Shown here: positions 23,358 to 32,965 of the stretch, one piece after another | How the letters are laid out: each line of letters begins with the position of its first letter | Numbering within the stretch: the first letter of the stretch is position 1 | Origin: Alentia gelatinosa | Taxonomy: Eukaryota; Annelida; Polychaeta; Phyllodocida; Polynoidae | Assembly: GCA_950022655.1 (NCBI GenBank) | Contig: OX465584.1 | Location: forward strand, 43,630,723-43,694,722 | Direction of reading: 5' to 3' | Length of the DNA stretch: 64,000 nt | Program-made: the position numbers and the translations under genes | Notes under the pieces: generated by a model | Database searches by the model: none | What the model was told of the DNA's origin: nothing | What the model saw: only the letters and a program-made list of their open reading frames with translations

Positions 23358-24392
23358 TCACTTTTTGAGGGAGAGAGACTCAATGAGAGACTTGTTGACA
23401 GTCTCTTGGTCTGATACTTTGATGTAGTCTCTATGAGCCTGGGACCTCCACCCTCCATACCTCTGGATGTTAAGTTCAGGTATTCCTGCCTCAAATGCCT
23501 GAGTGGCAGCGGCCTTCCTGAGGCTGTGGAGGGTGTATGTCTTCACCGTTTGGCCTGTGGCCTGTAGGAGGCGGTCCCATTCGTTGGTCATAACCCGTGA
23601 TGTGATGGTCGTCCCATCGGGCAGTGTCAGGAACGGGTCCCGCAGTGAAGCCGTAGGGGCCGCCCGTAGTAGGCCTCGAACCGCGTCTACCGGGCACACC
23701 CGGATATCGTCCGCGGCCTCGAGGCGCATCACTTTCTGCTGTCCTACGTATTGAAGATTTTTGGCCGCCTTGATGGTGATGGTGAGATGCCGGCGGCCGA
23801 GGACCACGTCCCCGCGAGTGAGGTTCCGAGCCGGGTCGAATGCCCGAGCCGACTGCGGCGCCACCTCCCCCTGCCGTAGGGCCGCGTAGAAAATGAGGAG
23901 CATGCCCGCCCTCATTGCCGTATGGAGGGGCGATCCCGTCAGGGCGTCGAGGACCGCCCTGAACACATCCATTGGTATGGGGGCCTTCACGTTTGGCACG
24001 TACAGCTTGTTTCTCCTCATGCCCTCGAGGGCACGCTTCACCCGGTGATCCTCCGTTGGCTGCACGTCCCCCCCCGTCAGTCGGAGGTGTGCCCGGACGT
24101 GCGATAACTGGTTGGCGACCGTGGCCGGCGAGGGGGCGTGGTCCGCCACGTATTCCAGATACGACGTGATCAGGCTCACGGTCGGTGCCCGGGGGTCCGC
24201 CCTCATCCGGTTGCAGAACGCCAGGTAGGTGGTGACTGCGGATCGCTGGTTTGCGAGCGTACCTGGGGCACGCGCCTCTGACTGCCTCGCAGATGCCTTC
24301 GCCTGGAGTAAGAGAAGCGCCCGATCTGCAGAAGAGACGGAGTACGGGTACAAAAGAGGCATGGGTACACGGTACGATAGGGTACAACTCAT
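23358..24392 (-). CDS. Tyrosine recombinase of the Ngaro-like element
   Basis: 344 residues from an ATG at 24,392. It integrates the element's DNA intermediate by site-specific recombination at the repeat junctions. An N-terminal SAM-like core-binding region (about 40-125) with a TLANQRSAVTTYLAFC-type helix precedes the catalytic domain. The catalytic residues are present: Arg173 (ALRQGE), His289 and Arg292 (HSLR), Trp315 (YGGW) in place of the second His, and nucleophile Tyr323 (RDYI). Lys210 or Lys211 (KAAKN) may be the beta-hairpin lysine. It overlaps the RT frame by about 900 nt in the +1 register. There is no in-frame stop, so it appears functional. Confidence 0.88.
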   Translation of the reverse strand: MSCTLSYRVPMPLLYPYSVSSADRALLLLQAKASARQSEARAPGTLANQRSAVTTYLAFCNRMRADPRAPTVSLITSYLEYVADHAPSPATVANQLSHVRAHLRLTGGDVQPTEDHRVKRALEGMRRNKLYVPNVKAPIPMDVFRAVLDALTGSPLHTAMRAGMLLIFYAALRQGEVAPQSARAFDPARNLTRGDVVLGRRHLTITIKAAKNLQYVGQQKVMRLEAADDIRVCPVDAVRGLLRAAPTASLRDPFLTLPDGTTITSRVMTNEWDRLLQATGQTVKTYTLHSLRKAAATQAFEAGIPELNIQRYGGWRSQAHRDYIKVSDQETVNKSLIESLSLKK

Positions 24393-26091
24393 GAAGGTGA
24401 ATGAGGGAAGTGGCCTTATCGTATTCCGTCCTCGACAGATGGGCTCTGCTCAGGGCATCTGCGATGACGTTTTGCACCCCGGGGATATGGCTGAAGACCA
24501 GTTCCACCTGCAGACGTGCCTGCACCATCCATGCCTGGCGGGCACACTCCGCCAGGACAGGGTTACGGGCACGCCCGCTATTGAGGGTCTGTACCGTCCC
24601 GAGGTTATCACAGAACACCTCAATCCGTGATCCCCGATCCCTGTCTGTGATAAATGTGTGGAGTGCGTAGATGGTATTCAGAGCCTCGAGCTCTGAGATG
24701 CACTCCACGGGATCGAAGACGGGGCACACCTGCCCGGAGTACGAGAACCGGCCGTCGGTTCCTCCGACGCCCGACAGGCACGCATCCACCGTGATCCTCC
24801 GCGTCGGGGGACCCCGAGGGATGAGGGCGCGGCCGTTCCAGCCCCGGGCAAACTTAACGAACCAGTCGAGGTCCTGGCGCATCTCGGAATTGATGTTCAT
24901 GTAGAAGCCTTTCATCCCCCGTAGGGCCTCGAGTAGCTTTGAGACGAATGCCCGCGCCGGACGTATACACCTGGCCACGTGTAATATCCGGCCGAGCACC
25001 GACTGAAGCTGTCGTTTCGTCAACGTTCGTCGTTTGGCTACGGCCGACACGTGACCACGGATGTCCTCCAGCTTGGCCGTGGGGATCGATAGAGACATGG
25101 CACGGGCGTCGATCTCTATCCCCAACCACGTCACGGTCTGGCTCGGCTCCTGTGCTTTGTCGTGTGCCTCGGGTAGGCCCAATTCCGAGAAAAGGTCTCG
25201 CGCGATCCTGAAGTCCTCGGCCGCCTTACCTCGGTCCTCGGAGAGGATGATGAGGTCGTCGAGGTACATCGCGGCCGTGACTCCCTTTGATGATAGTATC
25301 CCCACGATGGCCTCCGCCACACACTGCATGTGGTACGAGGAGGCACGGGCGCCGAACGGCATGGCCGTATCGCAGTAGTGCCCGCCCTCCCACGCGAAAC
25401 ATAACAGAGGCCAATCGAGGGGATCGCACCTAAAGTTCTTGTAGGCACGCGACACGTCGATGGACGACATGTAGGCCGACGTGCCTGCCTTGACGAGTTT
25501 GGCCACAAACTCGTCCACCGTAGGGAGGCCGTGTTCTCGCTCCAGTCCGTAGACCGAGTTCTTAATGATGAACGAGTTCACGCTGCACTCCCTCGGGAAA
25601 GTCATATCGGTAATGATGCGCCGGTCGTCCGTCCCGCGCTTTTCCCGTGTCATGAGTGGCGACACGTGACACCACGGGCTAAAAGGCGGTTCGGCGAACG
25701 GGCCCATCATATTGGTAAAGCTCGCCTCCTTTTCGAGAAACTTCTCTACCTGCACGGGGTGAGAGGTTGCGCTGGGGTGGTTGGCCACCCCTCTGGTATC
25801 ACTCTCCGGTCCCAGGTATCCCAGGGGGAAACCGTATCGCAGGAAGCCTAGGAGCTCCTGCGCCTCCTCCACGTGTCCTAGGTAATGGTCCCATGCAGGT
25901 AGGTTTAGATCCGAAGGCACCTCGACCCTGGCGCCGAGTGCGTTGGGGATTCCCGTGTCGCGCACGGTCCGGTATATTTCCGCGTGCCTGGCGGGCCCCA
26001 CGGCCGTGAACTCCGATGCTGTCTGAAGGCTAACGGGTCCGTACTCACGCCCTCCCGGTGGATTCCCGTTTCGCAGACATCGCGAAGTGCT
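23491..26091 (-). CDS. Reverse transcriptase / RNase H of the Ngaro-like element
   Basis: The frame is open from just after a TAA at 26,094 to 23,491. It copies element RNA into DNA. Counting from the GTG codon at 26,001, the RT core lies at about 90-350, with Asp182 (SSIDVSRAY) and YLDD at 246-249, followed by WLGIEID. RNase H at about 400-520 shows Asp406 (VDACL), Glu437 or Glu439 (ISELEAL), Asp465 (FCDN) and Asp515 (ADALSR). Recognisable protein ends near residue 536, where the YR start codon lies. The last 300 codons are Gly/Pro/Arg-rich and look like an overprinted open frame. No ATG is available: RT-like sequence (GREYGPVSLQTASEFTAVG) extends upstream of 26,001, and an N-terminal segment lies in another frame. 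Confidence 0.88.
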   Translation of the reverse strand, partial: STSRCLRNGNPPGGREYGPVSLQTASEFTAVGPARHAEIYRTVRDTGIPNALGARVEVPSDLNLPAWDHYLGHVEEAQELLGFLRYGFPLGYLGPESDTRGVANHPSATSHPVQVEKFLEKEASFTNMMGPFAEPPFSPWCHVSPLMTREKRGTDDRRIITDMTFPRECSVNSFIIKNSVYGLEREHGLPTVDEFVAKLVKAGTSAYMSSIDVSRAYKNFRCDPLDWPLLCFAWEGGHYCDTAMPFGARASSYHMQCVAEAIVGILSSKGVTAAMYLDDLIILSEDRGKAAEDFRIARDLFSELGLPEAHDKAQEPSQTVTWLGIEIDARAMSLSIPTAKLEDIRGHVSAVAKRRTLTKRQLQSVLGRILHVARCIRPARAFVSKLLEALRGMKGFYMNINSEMRQDLDWFVKFARGWNGRALIPRGPPTRRITVDACLSGVGGTDGRFSYSGQVCPVFDPVECISELEALNTIYALHTFITDRDRGSRIEVFCDNLGTVQTLNSGRARNPVLAECARQAWMVQARLQVELVFSHIPGVQNVIADALSRAHLSRTEYDKATSLIHLHELYPIVPCTHASFVPVLRLFCRSGASLTPGEGICEAVRGACPRYARKPAIRSHHLPGVLQPDEGGPPGTDREPDHVVSGIRGGPRPLAGHGRQPVIARPGTPPTDGGGRAANGGSPGEACPRGHEEKQAVRAKREGPHTNGCVQGGPRRPDGIAPPYGNEGGHAPHFLRGPTAGGGGAAVGSGIRPGSEPHSRGRGPRPPASHHHHQGGQKSSIRRTAESDAPRGRGRYPGVPGRRGSRPTTGGPYGFTAGPVPDTARWDDHHITGYDQRMGPPPTGHRPNGEDIHPPQPQEGRCHSGI

Positions 26092-26420
26092 TTAAAGTCG
26101 GGAGTGTTAGATTCCTGGCCTCGGCCCGGCGCACTAACACTAACACCCGGCAAGCGACTGAGACCATCATCCTCCACAGTGCCGGGGGCGGCCCCCGCCG
26201 CTGGAACGGGGGGTATCTCCTCCGGGAGTGTATTCCCCCCGTCACTGTTGTTGTTTACCTCTACCCCTCGGCCACGTGCCGAGGGGGTCACGTGATCGGT
26301 GACGTCACGTGGGGGAGCCGGATTCGTGATGCAACACTCCGTCCTGCCGGCACCCCTTTCATCTTTGTTGCGCGCCTCGTCTACTGGCGGGGCGCGGCCG
26401 GCCCGTTTTTTGAACTCGGC
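25905..26420 (-). CDS. Probable N-terminal part of the RT ORF in a different frame
   Basis: An open frame in the +1 register overlaps the end of the Gag ORF and runs to 25,905. Its upstream part (for example VNNNSDGGNTLPEEIPPVPA and DFKALRDVCETG) looks like coding sequence linking to RT. After about 26,060 it turns into Arg/Pro-rich shadow sequence while RT-like sequence continues in the other frame. Either this copy carries a one-base indel near 26,050-26,090, or the RT is reached by recoding. I cannot tell which. Confidence 0.5.
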   Translation of the reverse strand, partial: AEFKKRAGRAPPVDEARNKDERGAGRTECCITNPAPPRDVTDHVTPSARGRGVEVNNNSDGGNTLPEEIPPVPAAGAAPGTVEDDGLSRLPGVSVSAPGRGQESNTPDFKALRDVCETGIHREGVSTDPLAFRQHRSSRPWGPPGTRKYTGPCATRESPTHSAPGSRCLRI

Positions 26421-27582
26421 TGGGGTTGGTGTACCACACTCTGCGCTGCCGCCGGCCTGGTAGTAGCCTGCAGTTGATACCCCGCCTGGGTGTGGGTACA
26501 GGGGGAGCCGCCGTGTTGTCGTACCCGTGTCCGTATGTCAGCTTGCGGTTGCAGGCGTGCACCGAGTGACCGCACTTCCTGCCCACAGAGTCGCAAAACG
26601 TGCACACGTGCAGCCACCGGATACCCCCTTCAGTGTGGTCGCTGCGGTGGCGGCACCCCCTCTCTCCATTGAAGTCCCGGCACGGGGCCTCGCTCCCCCG
26701 GGCACGTCCGGTCTCCGTGTTTTGACTGTTGTTTGCGGTGTGGGCACTGGTCATCGCGAGCCGGACACGTTCTTCCTGTATCCGGCCGTGATCCGACCAT
26801 CGCATCCTGCCCGACTCGACCTGGTCGAAAACGTAGTTTGACCAGCGTCTGACGCCGGCCCACGGTCGTGCCTGCGCATCCACGGTCACCTGGTAAAGAT
26901 GTTTGAACATATGCTCCTTGTCCTCGGGGTGCAAGGCGCGATCGTCATTCAATAAGGCCACAAAACATGAAATGTACTCCAGAGGCCCGAGGCTCGACCG
27001 TAGGTCCAGTTTCTGGTGCAGCGTGTACACCCCGTCCCTGTCCATAAACATGTACGGCTTCGCCGTCGGCCTCCGGGCATTTAAATCAGAAAGTAGGCTC
27101 TTACCCGTTGTGCGGTCGTGTCGCATGGCCTCACGGCCGAATTCACGCTGGAGGTGTTCCTCGGTCGTGTATGCCTCTCGGAGTGCCCTGGGCGCGGGGA
27201 GGAGGCGCTCGTTCTGATCCTGGGCCCAGTCTCTCGTCCGTTCGGCCGCTGAGGAAGCCCGTGAGCCGGCCCGGCGCGAGGCTGGTCTGGAGATCTGCAT
27301 GATCGCGTCCATCATGCCGTCCATCTGGCGCGATATTTTGGTCATATCCGTCCTGACCTCACCGACGTCTGTCTTTACCTCGTTGACGTCCGTCCTGACC
27401 CCCCCGAGGTTGGCCTCCAGGGCTGTGATGCGTGAAGTCCGAGTCCGTGCGCTGGCGCTCGTTCCCTGTTGGGATACCGAGTCCACGTGGTCGCTCTCGG
27501 CTGCCGGCTGTCTTATCGTTATTTCCGAGTCCGTCTCGGCCTCCGCGGGTGCGGATGCCGCCACAGCGCTTCTGGTCAACAT
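26359..27582 (-). CDS. Gag-like ORF1 of the Ngaro-like element
   Basis: 407 residues from ATG 27,582. The frame stays open further upstream into repeat A1, but this ATG lies after the repeat and begins protein-like sequence. The likely role is packaging element RNA. A predicted coiled coil lies at about 52-96, with heptad-like VRTDV, VKTDV and VRTDM repeats. The middle region is predominantly helical. A Cys/His cluster lies at about 301-344 (Cys301, Cys310, Cys327, Cys330, Cys337, His339, His342, Cys344), which could bind zinc and nucleic acid. The tail is Arg-rich. Stop at 26,359-26,361. Confidence 0.8.
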   Translation of the reverse strand: MLTRSAVAASAPAEAETDSEITIRQPAAESDHVDSVSQQGTSASARTRTSRITALEANLGGVRTDVNEVKTDVGEVRTDMTKISRQMDGMMDAIMQISRPASRRAGSRASSAAERTRDWAQDQNERLLPAPRALREAYTTEEHLQREFGREAMRHDRTTGKSLLSDLNARRPTAKPYMFMDRDGVYTLHQKLDLRSSLGPLEYISCFVALLNDDRALHPEDKEHMFKHLYQVTVDAQARPWAGVRRWSNYVFDQVESGRMRWSDHGRIQEERVRLAMTSAHTANNSQNTETGRARGSEAPCRDFNGERGCRHRSDHTEGGIRWLHVCTFCDSVGRKCGHSVHACNRKLTYGHGYDNTAAPPVPTPRRGINCRLLPGRRQRRVWYTNPSRVQKTGRPRPASRRGAQQR

Positions 27583-27691
27583 GACTATTCTATAATTCCT
27601 TATTGAATCGCTTGGTAACCCTGTCCTCGTCTGCCGATATTCAGGGGAATACGGAGACCGAAGGTACGGAGGGCGATAGGCCAAGGAGCGA

Positions 27692-27875
27692 TAGAAAAAA
27701 TAGGTGTTGAGCGAAGGAGACCAGTGAAGCGAATGAGACAGAGGACAGTGTCGCACTCGCGCACTTTGATGTTTAGTGCGGCCGAGAGCGGAGAGGTGGC
27801 GCAGGGGTGCGCGAGTGTAGGGTAGTATCACCAGGGGGGGCAATGACCACCCCTGACCAAAGGCCATGGGCAACC
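27692..27875 (-). repeat. Ngaro split repeat A1
   Basis: 5' outer repeat of the element, 184 bp, identical by eye to A2. It should contain the promoter or transcription start, but no TATA-like element was identified with confidence. Confidence 0.88.
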
Positions 27876-28059
27876 AATTAATATCTGAAAGCAATTGAGG
27901 ATAACTCTGTTTATAGCTGAATGTTATTGTCCTCTTACCATGTGTTTGGTGGATATGGCTTTGCTTATCTGGCTGATCTAATAATTAACTTATATAAGAT
28001 AATGAACTTTTAAAAGATTCATCAATCACTCATCCGTTTATCACCAATTCAACTTTTTT

Positions 28060-28125
28060 ATTTTATTTGAAACTCCTGATGAAGACAAATTAATTTGTCG
28101 AAACGTCCAGGTTTTATTATCATCG
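28060..28125 (+). ncRNA. Hammerhead-ribozyme-like motif (Penelope-type, candidate)
   Basis: The conserved cores CTGATGA (28,076-28,082) and GAAA (28,100-28,103) enclose a perfect palindrome, gacaaattaatttgtc, able to form stem II. GAAA runs into acgtc, where a self-complementary ACGU could form a short stem III in a dimer, with cleavage after the C at 28,107. This matches the minimal type I hammerheads described in Penelope-like retroelements. Stem I is only partial: AAAC (28,070-28,073) can pair with GTTT at about 28,111-28,114, with mismatches next to the core. One extra A follows CTGATGA. The copy may be inactive. Confidence 0.5.
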
Positions 28126-28129
28126 CTTA

Positions 28130-29755
28130 TCACCCATCACATCAGCTTGCCTCTACTCATCTGTTATCATCAATAAAATTTTATTAATTGAAACGGAACG
28201 GGTCTGGTTTTGTGTGGTTTTCCACCTCTACTAGTTTATTTGAACGAATCTAGTTTTGTGTGGTAAATCCCGTTCTTATCATAATAAAAGATTTATTTAA
28301 CGCCCAGGGATCTGAACTGTTAATGCAATATTCATGATACTTTGAACCTATGATCCTTATAGTTACTAGATAAGAAAGGGACATTAAATATTTAATATCC
28401 CTACTCTTACACTATTAATATTGTTGTTGCATAATCAGTGGAGGCAATTGAAAGTGATATTGAATTTGATGGTGAGCAATCGCTGAAGGACAAAAGAGCA
28501 TTAGGAAAATAAACCTGTGTAATTATTAGGCAATGCACACACGGCTGCTCTCAGGCAACGACCTTGGGATTCAAAAAAGGTTTTAAGGGACTGAGCTGTC
28601 AGTGCCATCGAAATTGAGGTCACTGCCCGGACGACAGCTGTAAAGCTACTGCCTCCTTTAGTCGCCGCGTTCTCGTTAAAACGCTTAAAGTGCTGATTTC
28701 TGTTTGAATTAAGCAGGTTTTTTAAAGCTGCTACAATAGATAAAAAAATACTGTGTCCAATTGAAAAAAAATCTGGTAGGCCGCAGGACATCGCTGAAAG
28801 GAACAATGGCATTTCGATAGAGTAGTGGGTGAAAATACTGTCATTCTTGAATTTCATTATTTTCAACTTGTATTCCGTAAGCATAACTGATGGTAGTTAC
28901 AATGGATGTATGAATAAAATCAATCACCCTTGGTTAGGAAATTTGATATAAGAACCAAGGGGCAGCATTGGCGCAACAGGACCACTGACTCCTAAGGTAG
29001 GAACTGTATTCATTCTACACTTGGGATGCTGCTATCTTTGAGGTAGTATGAGAGAGGGAAGACACAAAATAGTGCTGGACCCCCAGTGACGACCAGTTCC
29101 ATAAAGTCAGACCTTTTGTGTAAACAAATGTAGTGGTCGCCGGTTCGGGCCTTCCCGGGTTAGTAACCAAACTTTTTTATTGATCTTATTTTATCTGGCA
29201 ATGGAATTGCTACCCTATGGTACTATTACATAGGTAGGTTCGATTAGTTTTCTGTATATACCAGCCGGATGACCATATATCCTAATCACACAAAACCAGA
29301 CTCAAAAACTTTGATAAAGCAAGGTTTTACTAACAGTTCTTAATAACCACGCAAGCTGCACTTACACTTACAAACTGTTACCATGTACAGTAGCTTGACA
29401 CTAATTTGTCAGGTAAAGCAGGGGGGTAAGTCTATGAACGCCGGAGCAAATAAACTGTCTCTACTACCTAGGGGGAAAAGCTTCTACCTTGTGAGGCTCC
29501 AAAGGAGTCTCTCTTCTCGGGGGAACCCCACAGAGTAAGCTGTTGACCTGCTGCTTACTCAGCCTTATATGCACTTCCATGCACGGGCTCACCCGAACCA
29601 CCACACAGCAGGGACTGGCGCTCCGCATCCTTTGTTGAAGAGCGAACACACCACCACATGCCTGACCCGACGCCTACCCATACAAAATAATTGGGGCGTA
29701 TGGCTATGGTTTTTTCTTTTAGTTTGATTTTGAAAGACATGTCTATAGTAAGTTA
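28130..29755. other. Unassigned; possible retroelement remnant flanking the ribozyme motif
   Basis: The word ctggttttgtgtggt occurs at about 28,205, with a variant at about 28,252 and an inverted copy near 29,285, suggesting eroded element termini. A minus-strand frame of 127 codons at 28,501-28,884 shows no recognisable domain. A B-box-like ggttcgggccttccc is at about 29,143 but has no convincing partner A box. Confidence 0.3.
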
Positions 29756-30708
29756 ATGCACTGCACGAAAACCACTATTTTACATATGTATACGAAACGC
29801 GTCTAACAGTAGGATTTTGCATCTAGAAGTTCAACCTATTAGACGTCTCGTAGACGCCTTATCTAGTGGCGTATATATGTGTCCATGGTGCGGTCTTATA
29901 TACGTCATATATACGCCTGATTCTGTTTATTTACGCCACTCTCCAATAATTCCGACCTCTGCCACTTGGGACATCAGTGGTAGCATATTTCATTTGCCAT
30001 TAGTCATTAAGTCCTTGGTTTATGGAAAATACGATGTTATATTATCAATTTTGATTATAAAATTGTTCTAAAATCCTATTTATTATCTTTTCATTAAATA
30101 CATATAATAAACCAAGCGTTTTCTTGTTTATTAAAACGTTTTTTTTTACGTTTTTAAGGTTTTTCAAAACACCACTCTTCTGAAGTCATACCTTGGGTAC
30201 TGTATATATAACACAAGGTCTGGTCAGTTATCAACCTACCACCCCAGGTGCCTCCACACATCTGCTGCCAACGCCACTTTGACACCTGCCGCTTTGACAC
30301 CCGCCGCTTTGACACCCGTCTGCACACAGCCATGCGCCCGCCTGCCCAGAGACAATAGGGGAACAGGGCTTCACAGAGAGCTCCCGCCTAAAGTGCTAAA
30401 ACAACACACTGATAATCCACTGCAGCAGCGGTTGCTGGGGGTGGAGGACTTCCTTTTTTATTTTCTATCGCTATACATATACGCCCGGCGTATATATATG
30501 TCACACAGAGGATGTTTTATCTTAAATACGCTAAGCGTGAAAGACAGCCAAGTCGCGCACGTCTACATATGGAAACTGTCTCGTAGACGCCCGAAACGCA
30601 GACGCGTATAAGAGGTTATACAAGTATAAACAAGCCACGATACAGCCGATACGTATGTTATCGCGATGGCGTATTTATATGTAAAATGGTGGTTTTCGTG
30701 CAGTGATG
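29756..30708. mobile_element. CACTG element copy 3, ATG duplication
   Basis: Ends cactgcacgaaaaccact (29,759) and ggtggttttcgtgcagtg (to 30,705), flanked by ATG on both sides. Subterminal repeats gtatacg and tatacgcc are in both arms. The central GC-rich block contains gaacagggcttcac, shared with copies 4 and 5, and three ctttgacacc repeats at about 30,275-30,315. No transposase. Confidence 0.82.
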
Positions 30709-30947
30709 ATATATATTTGATATTATTAGCCCAATGAATAATTATCTAGAATTGACATGTGTATACAAGACAATAAATAGATGCGGATTGACCATTTGAT
30801 TTTATGGAGTTTGTAACAAAGCAACATGGTAGGAGGAGCAGCTCAAGCCCCAAGGTGAATAACCTGTGAGCACCTCTGATTTGTTAAAAGCGGATAATAA
30901 GAGAAAACGTGGTTACTGAGCCCGAAGGGATGGCCGTTCAAAGTCTT

Positions 30948-31008
30948 TTTATGCCATAAATACGTCCCGACGCCGCAGGCGGAGGGACGTATTAATGGCA
31001 TCAAAAGG
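30948..31008. repeat. Long imperfect hairpin
   Basis: atgccataaatacgtccc pairs with gggacgtattaatggcat around a short GC-rich loop (gacgccgcaggcgga). It may be a fold-back element or a structured RNA; no flanking duplication was noted. Confidence 0.65.
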
Positions 31009-32768
31009 TCGAGAATGGCATCCCTACGGACTCAATCACTACTTTTTCTTATCATTACATACCTAGATATCAAGAAAAACACCATTTTATGTACTTATTT
31101 TATGTACTTATTGACCTCATACATTCACAATGGCCACAGTGCACCCAAATATTTACTACGAGTGCAGTGCGCCCGAACATTATCTATACTGTACCCCTAG
31201 CAGCGGGTAGTATTTCATAGACGTTCGCCCAGGTATGTAATAAATATATATATGGACTAGTTTGGTGGAATAATTATATGAACATGAAAACAACGACAAA
31301 TATAAATCCGCCAAACAAAAGGGTTTATTTAAAAAGGTTCTCTGAGAAAGTTGAGTCCAAGTGAACTTTTTCCTCCATGGTTTTAGATGAATTTGAAAAA
31401 CAAAACAAAAAAAACCTTGACTTCCTTGAGTGAGGATACAGGTGGAGTGAATCGAGAGGGTGGCCGGTGCCGTTTACAGTTGCGATGCCGCTGACGCATA
31501 CGTGGTGCCGGTCTTAGGCTGGATATCTTCCTGTTTTTCTTCTGTAGATATCCCACCCATCTATATATGTGTATATACATATATGATATTAATTAGGCTT
31601 AGAAGAGATTACTGAAATATATAATAGAATGTTAATAATCACAGGACGAGAGTTTGGCGGAAAATAGAATAAATATGGCTTTATTCAATAAATAACAATG
31701 GGACCTAGCCCTGCCTAGACATCTAGCTTTACAGTAATCTAAATAGCAGATTACACACCGAAATAAATAGTAAGTTTAAAATATGTGCTACCAGATTAAC
31801 AGGAGCTAGCAGAATGACGGTTATCAGAGGAACGTGACGTAATGCGATGACTAATAGATGCGGTAGTCAAGCGGTAGTCAAGCGACTAACCTAGAAACGT
31901 GACGATATAGATACACAACTAGATACGTCACGAAAAAGATACGCTGCGGAGAGCTACACAGTAGACATGCCAGCAGCCTTAATATATATTTATATATTGA
32001 AATATATAGACATATATTCTATTTGTTGAATAAAGAGACTATCAGAATAATGCAAAATGTATTAATCTATCTTAATCCCTAACTATAATTTCTGGTTCCA
32101 AGTCAGTGTCACTCTGACGTTATTGCTCTGGACAGTGATTGCAACCAGGCTTCAGTAATACCAAAGATTCCAAAAGGATACGATTAGCCTGCCATCTTCC
32201 TTAACCTAAGGAGGGTTATCGAGGCCCATTCACCTGAGGTTGGATCCTTCATTGATTGATATTTCATTAAAACGCATCGTCTGAATCCAGATTCTCTTCT
32301 GGACCTGTTTGTATTTTATCATGTTTTTCTCGGTAATGAATGTTACAGTTACAATGGGTTCCTAATCTCCTCGTAGCAGACAAGTTTTTTTTCCGACTTG
32401 AAGTGCCATATCCTGGTCATTAGTTGTATCAAAGCCTGACAGAGAGATGTAGTGACTTGCGATACCCTTTTCGGTTGCATTCCCCATGGGTCCCATTAGG
32501 TCCGCAAAATGAATACCCGCATTCCATATAAATTTTGAGTATGTGGTTTTCAGTTAGTGGAAATTCTCACTTATCAATGATTTTTACTTCTACGCTACCA
32601 CCTGGATGATGACATACATTACTTTAGCTGTGTTACATTATTCCACCTACCTCCCCTTTTCTTCGATTTTAATGCTGCTCGTTCCTTTTCCACATTTGTG
32701 TTTTACAAGTATCATGCATAATCACTTACACTGCCACCGGAGGGAGCCTCAAAATGCCTAAAGCGCCA
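31009..32768. other. No gene recognised
   Basis: AT-rich sequence without coding or repeat signals I can name. A C-terminal YR exon that would complete the Crypton-like gene upstream was looked for on the minus strand and not found. Confidence 0.4.
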
Positions 32769-32946
32769 GATTCACTAAGGCGATTTTCCATGATAATATG
32801 GGTTCGCAGACGTTTGCAGACGTTCATAGACGTTCACAGAGACATGCGAATGCCTTGCAACAATATTCAATATATTGAATATCATCGCATGGGATTCGCA
32901 CAGTCGCATGGATCGAAAACGCATTCGCTTGGTCGCCTTAGTGGAT
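32769..32946. mobile_element. CACTAAGG MITE next to the Crypton-like exon
   Basis: Inverted ends cactaaggcga and tcgccttagtg (32,773-32,943). GAT lies on both sides if one unpaired T at the left is accepted. The body repeats agacgtt words and holds an inner palindrome (ttcaatatattgaa). It lies about 20 bp beyond the splice donor of the minus-strand exon at 32,966. Confidence 0.55.
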
Positions 32947-32965
32947 CAATATATATTATCATTAC

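Larger units (their letters stand above)
22469..27875 (-). mobile_element. Ngaro-like tyrosine-recombinase retrotransposon
   Basis: Elements of this group replicate through RNA and integrate with a tyrosine recombinase instead of an integrase. On the minus strand the order is repeat A1 (27,875-27,692), Gag-like ORF, RT/RNase H ORF, YR ORF, repeat B1 (23,310-23,004), A2 (23,003-22,820), a 44 bp spacer and B2 (22,775-22,469). This split direct-repeat layout, together with RT plus YR and no visible methyltransferase, fits Ngaro-type elements rather than DIRS1 (inverted repeats). GC content is far above the surroundings. No target duplication flanks it, as expected for YR integration. By eye, one mismatch separates B1 and B2 and none separates A1 and A2, so insertion is recent. 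Confidence 0.9.

Noticed and set aside
23503..26842. Many plus-strand ORFs opposite the Ngaro-like genes
   Set aside because: They are antisense shadows of GC-rich coding sequence.
27583..27894. N-terminal extension of the Gag frame up to 27,894
   Set aside because: It lies in repeat A1 and beyond the element edge; the ATG at 27,582 is the first inside the unique region and begins protein-like sequence.
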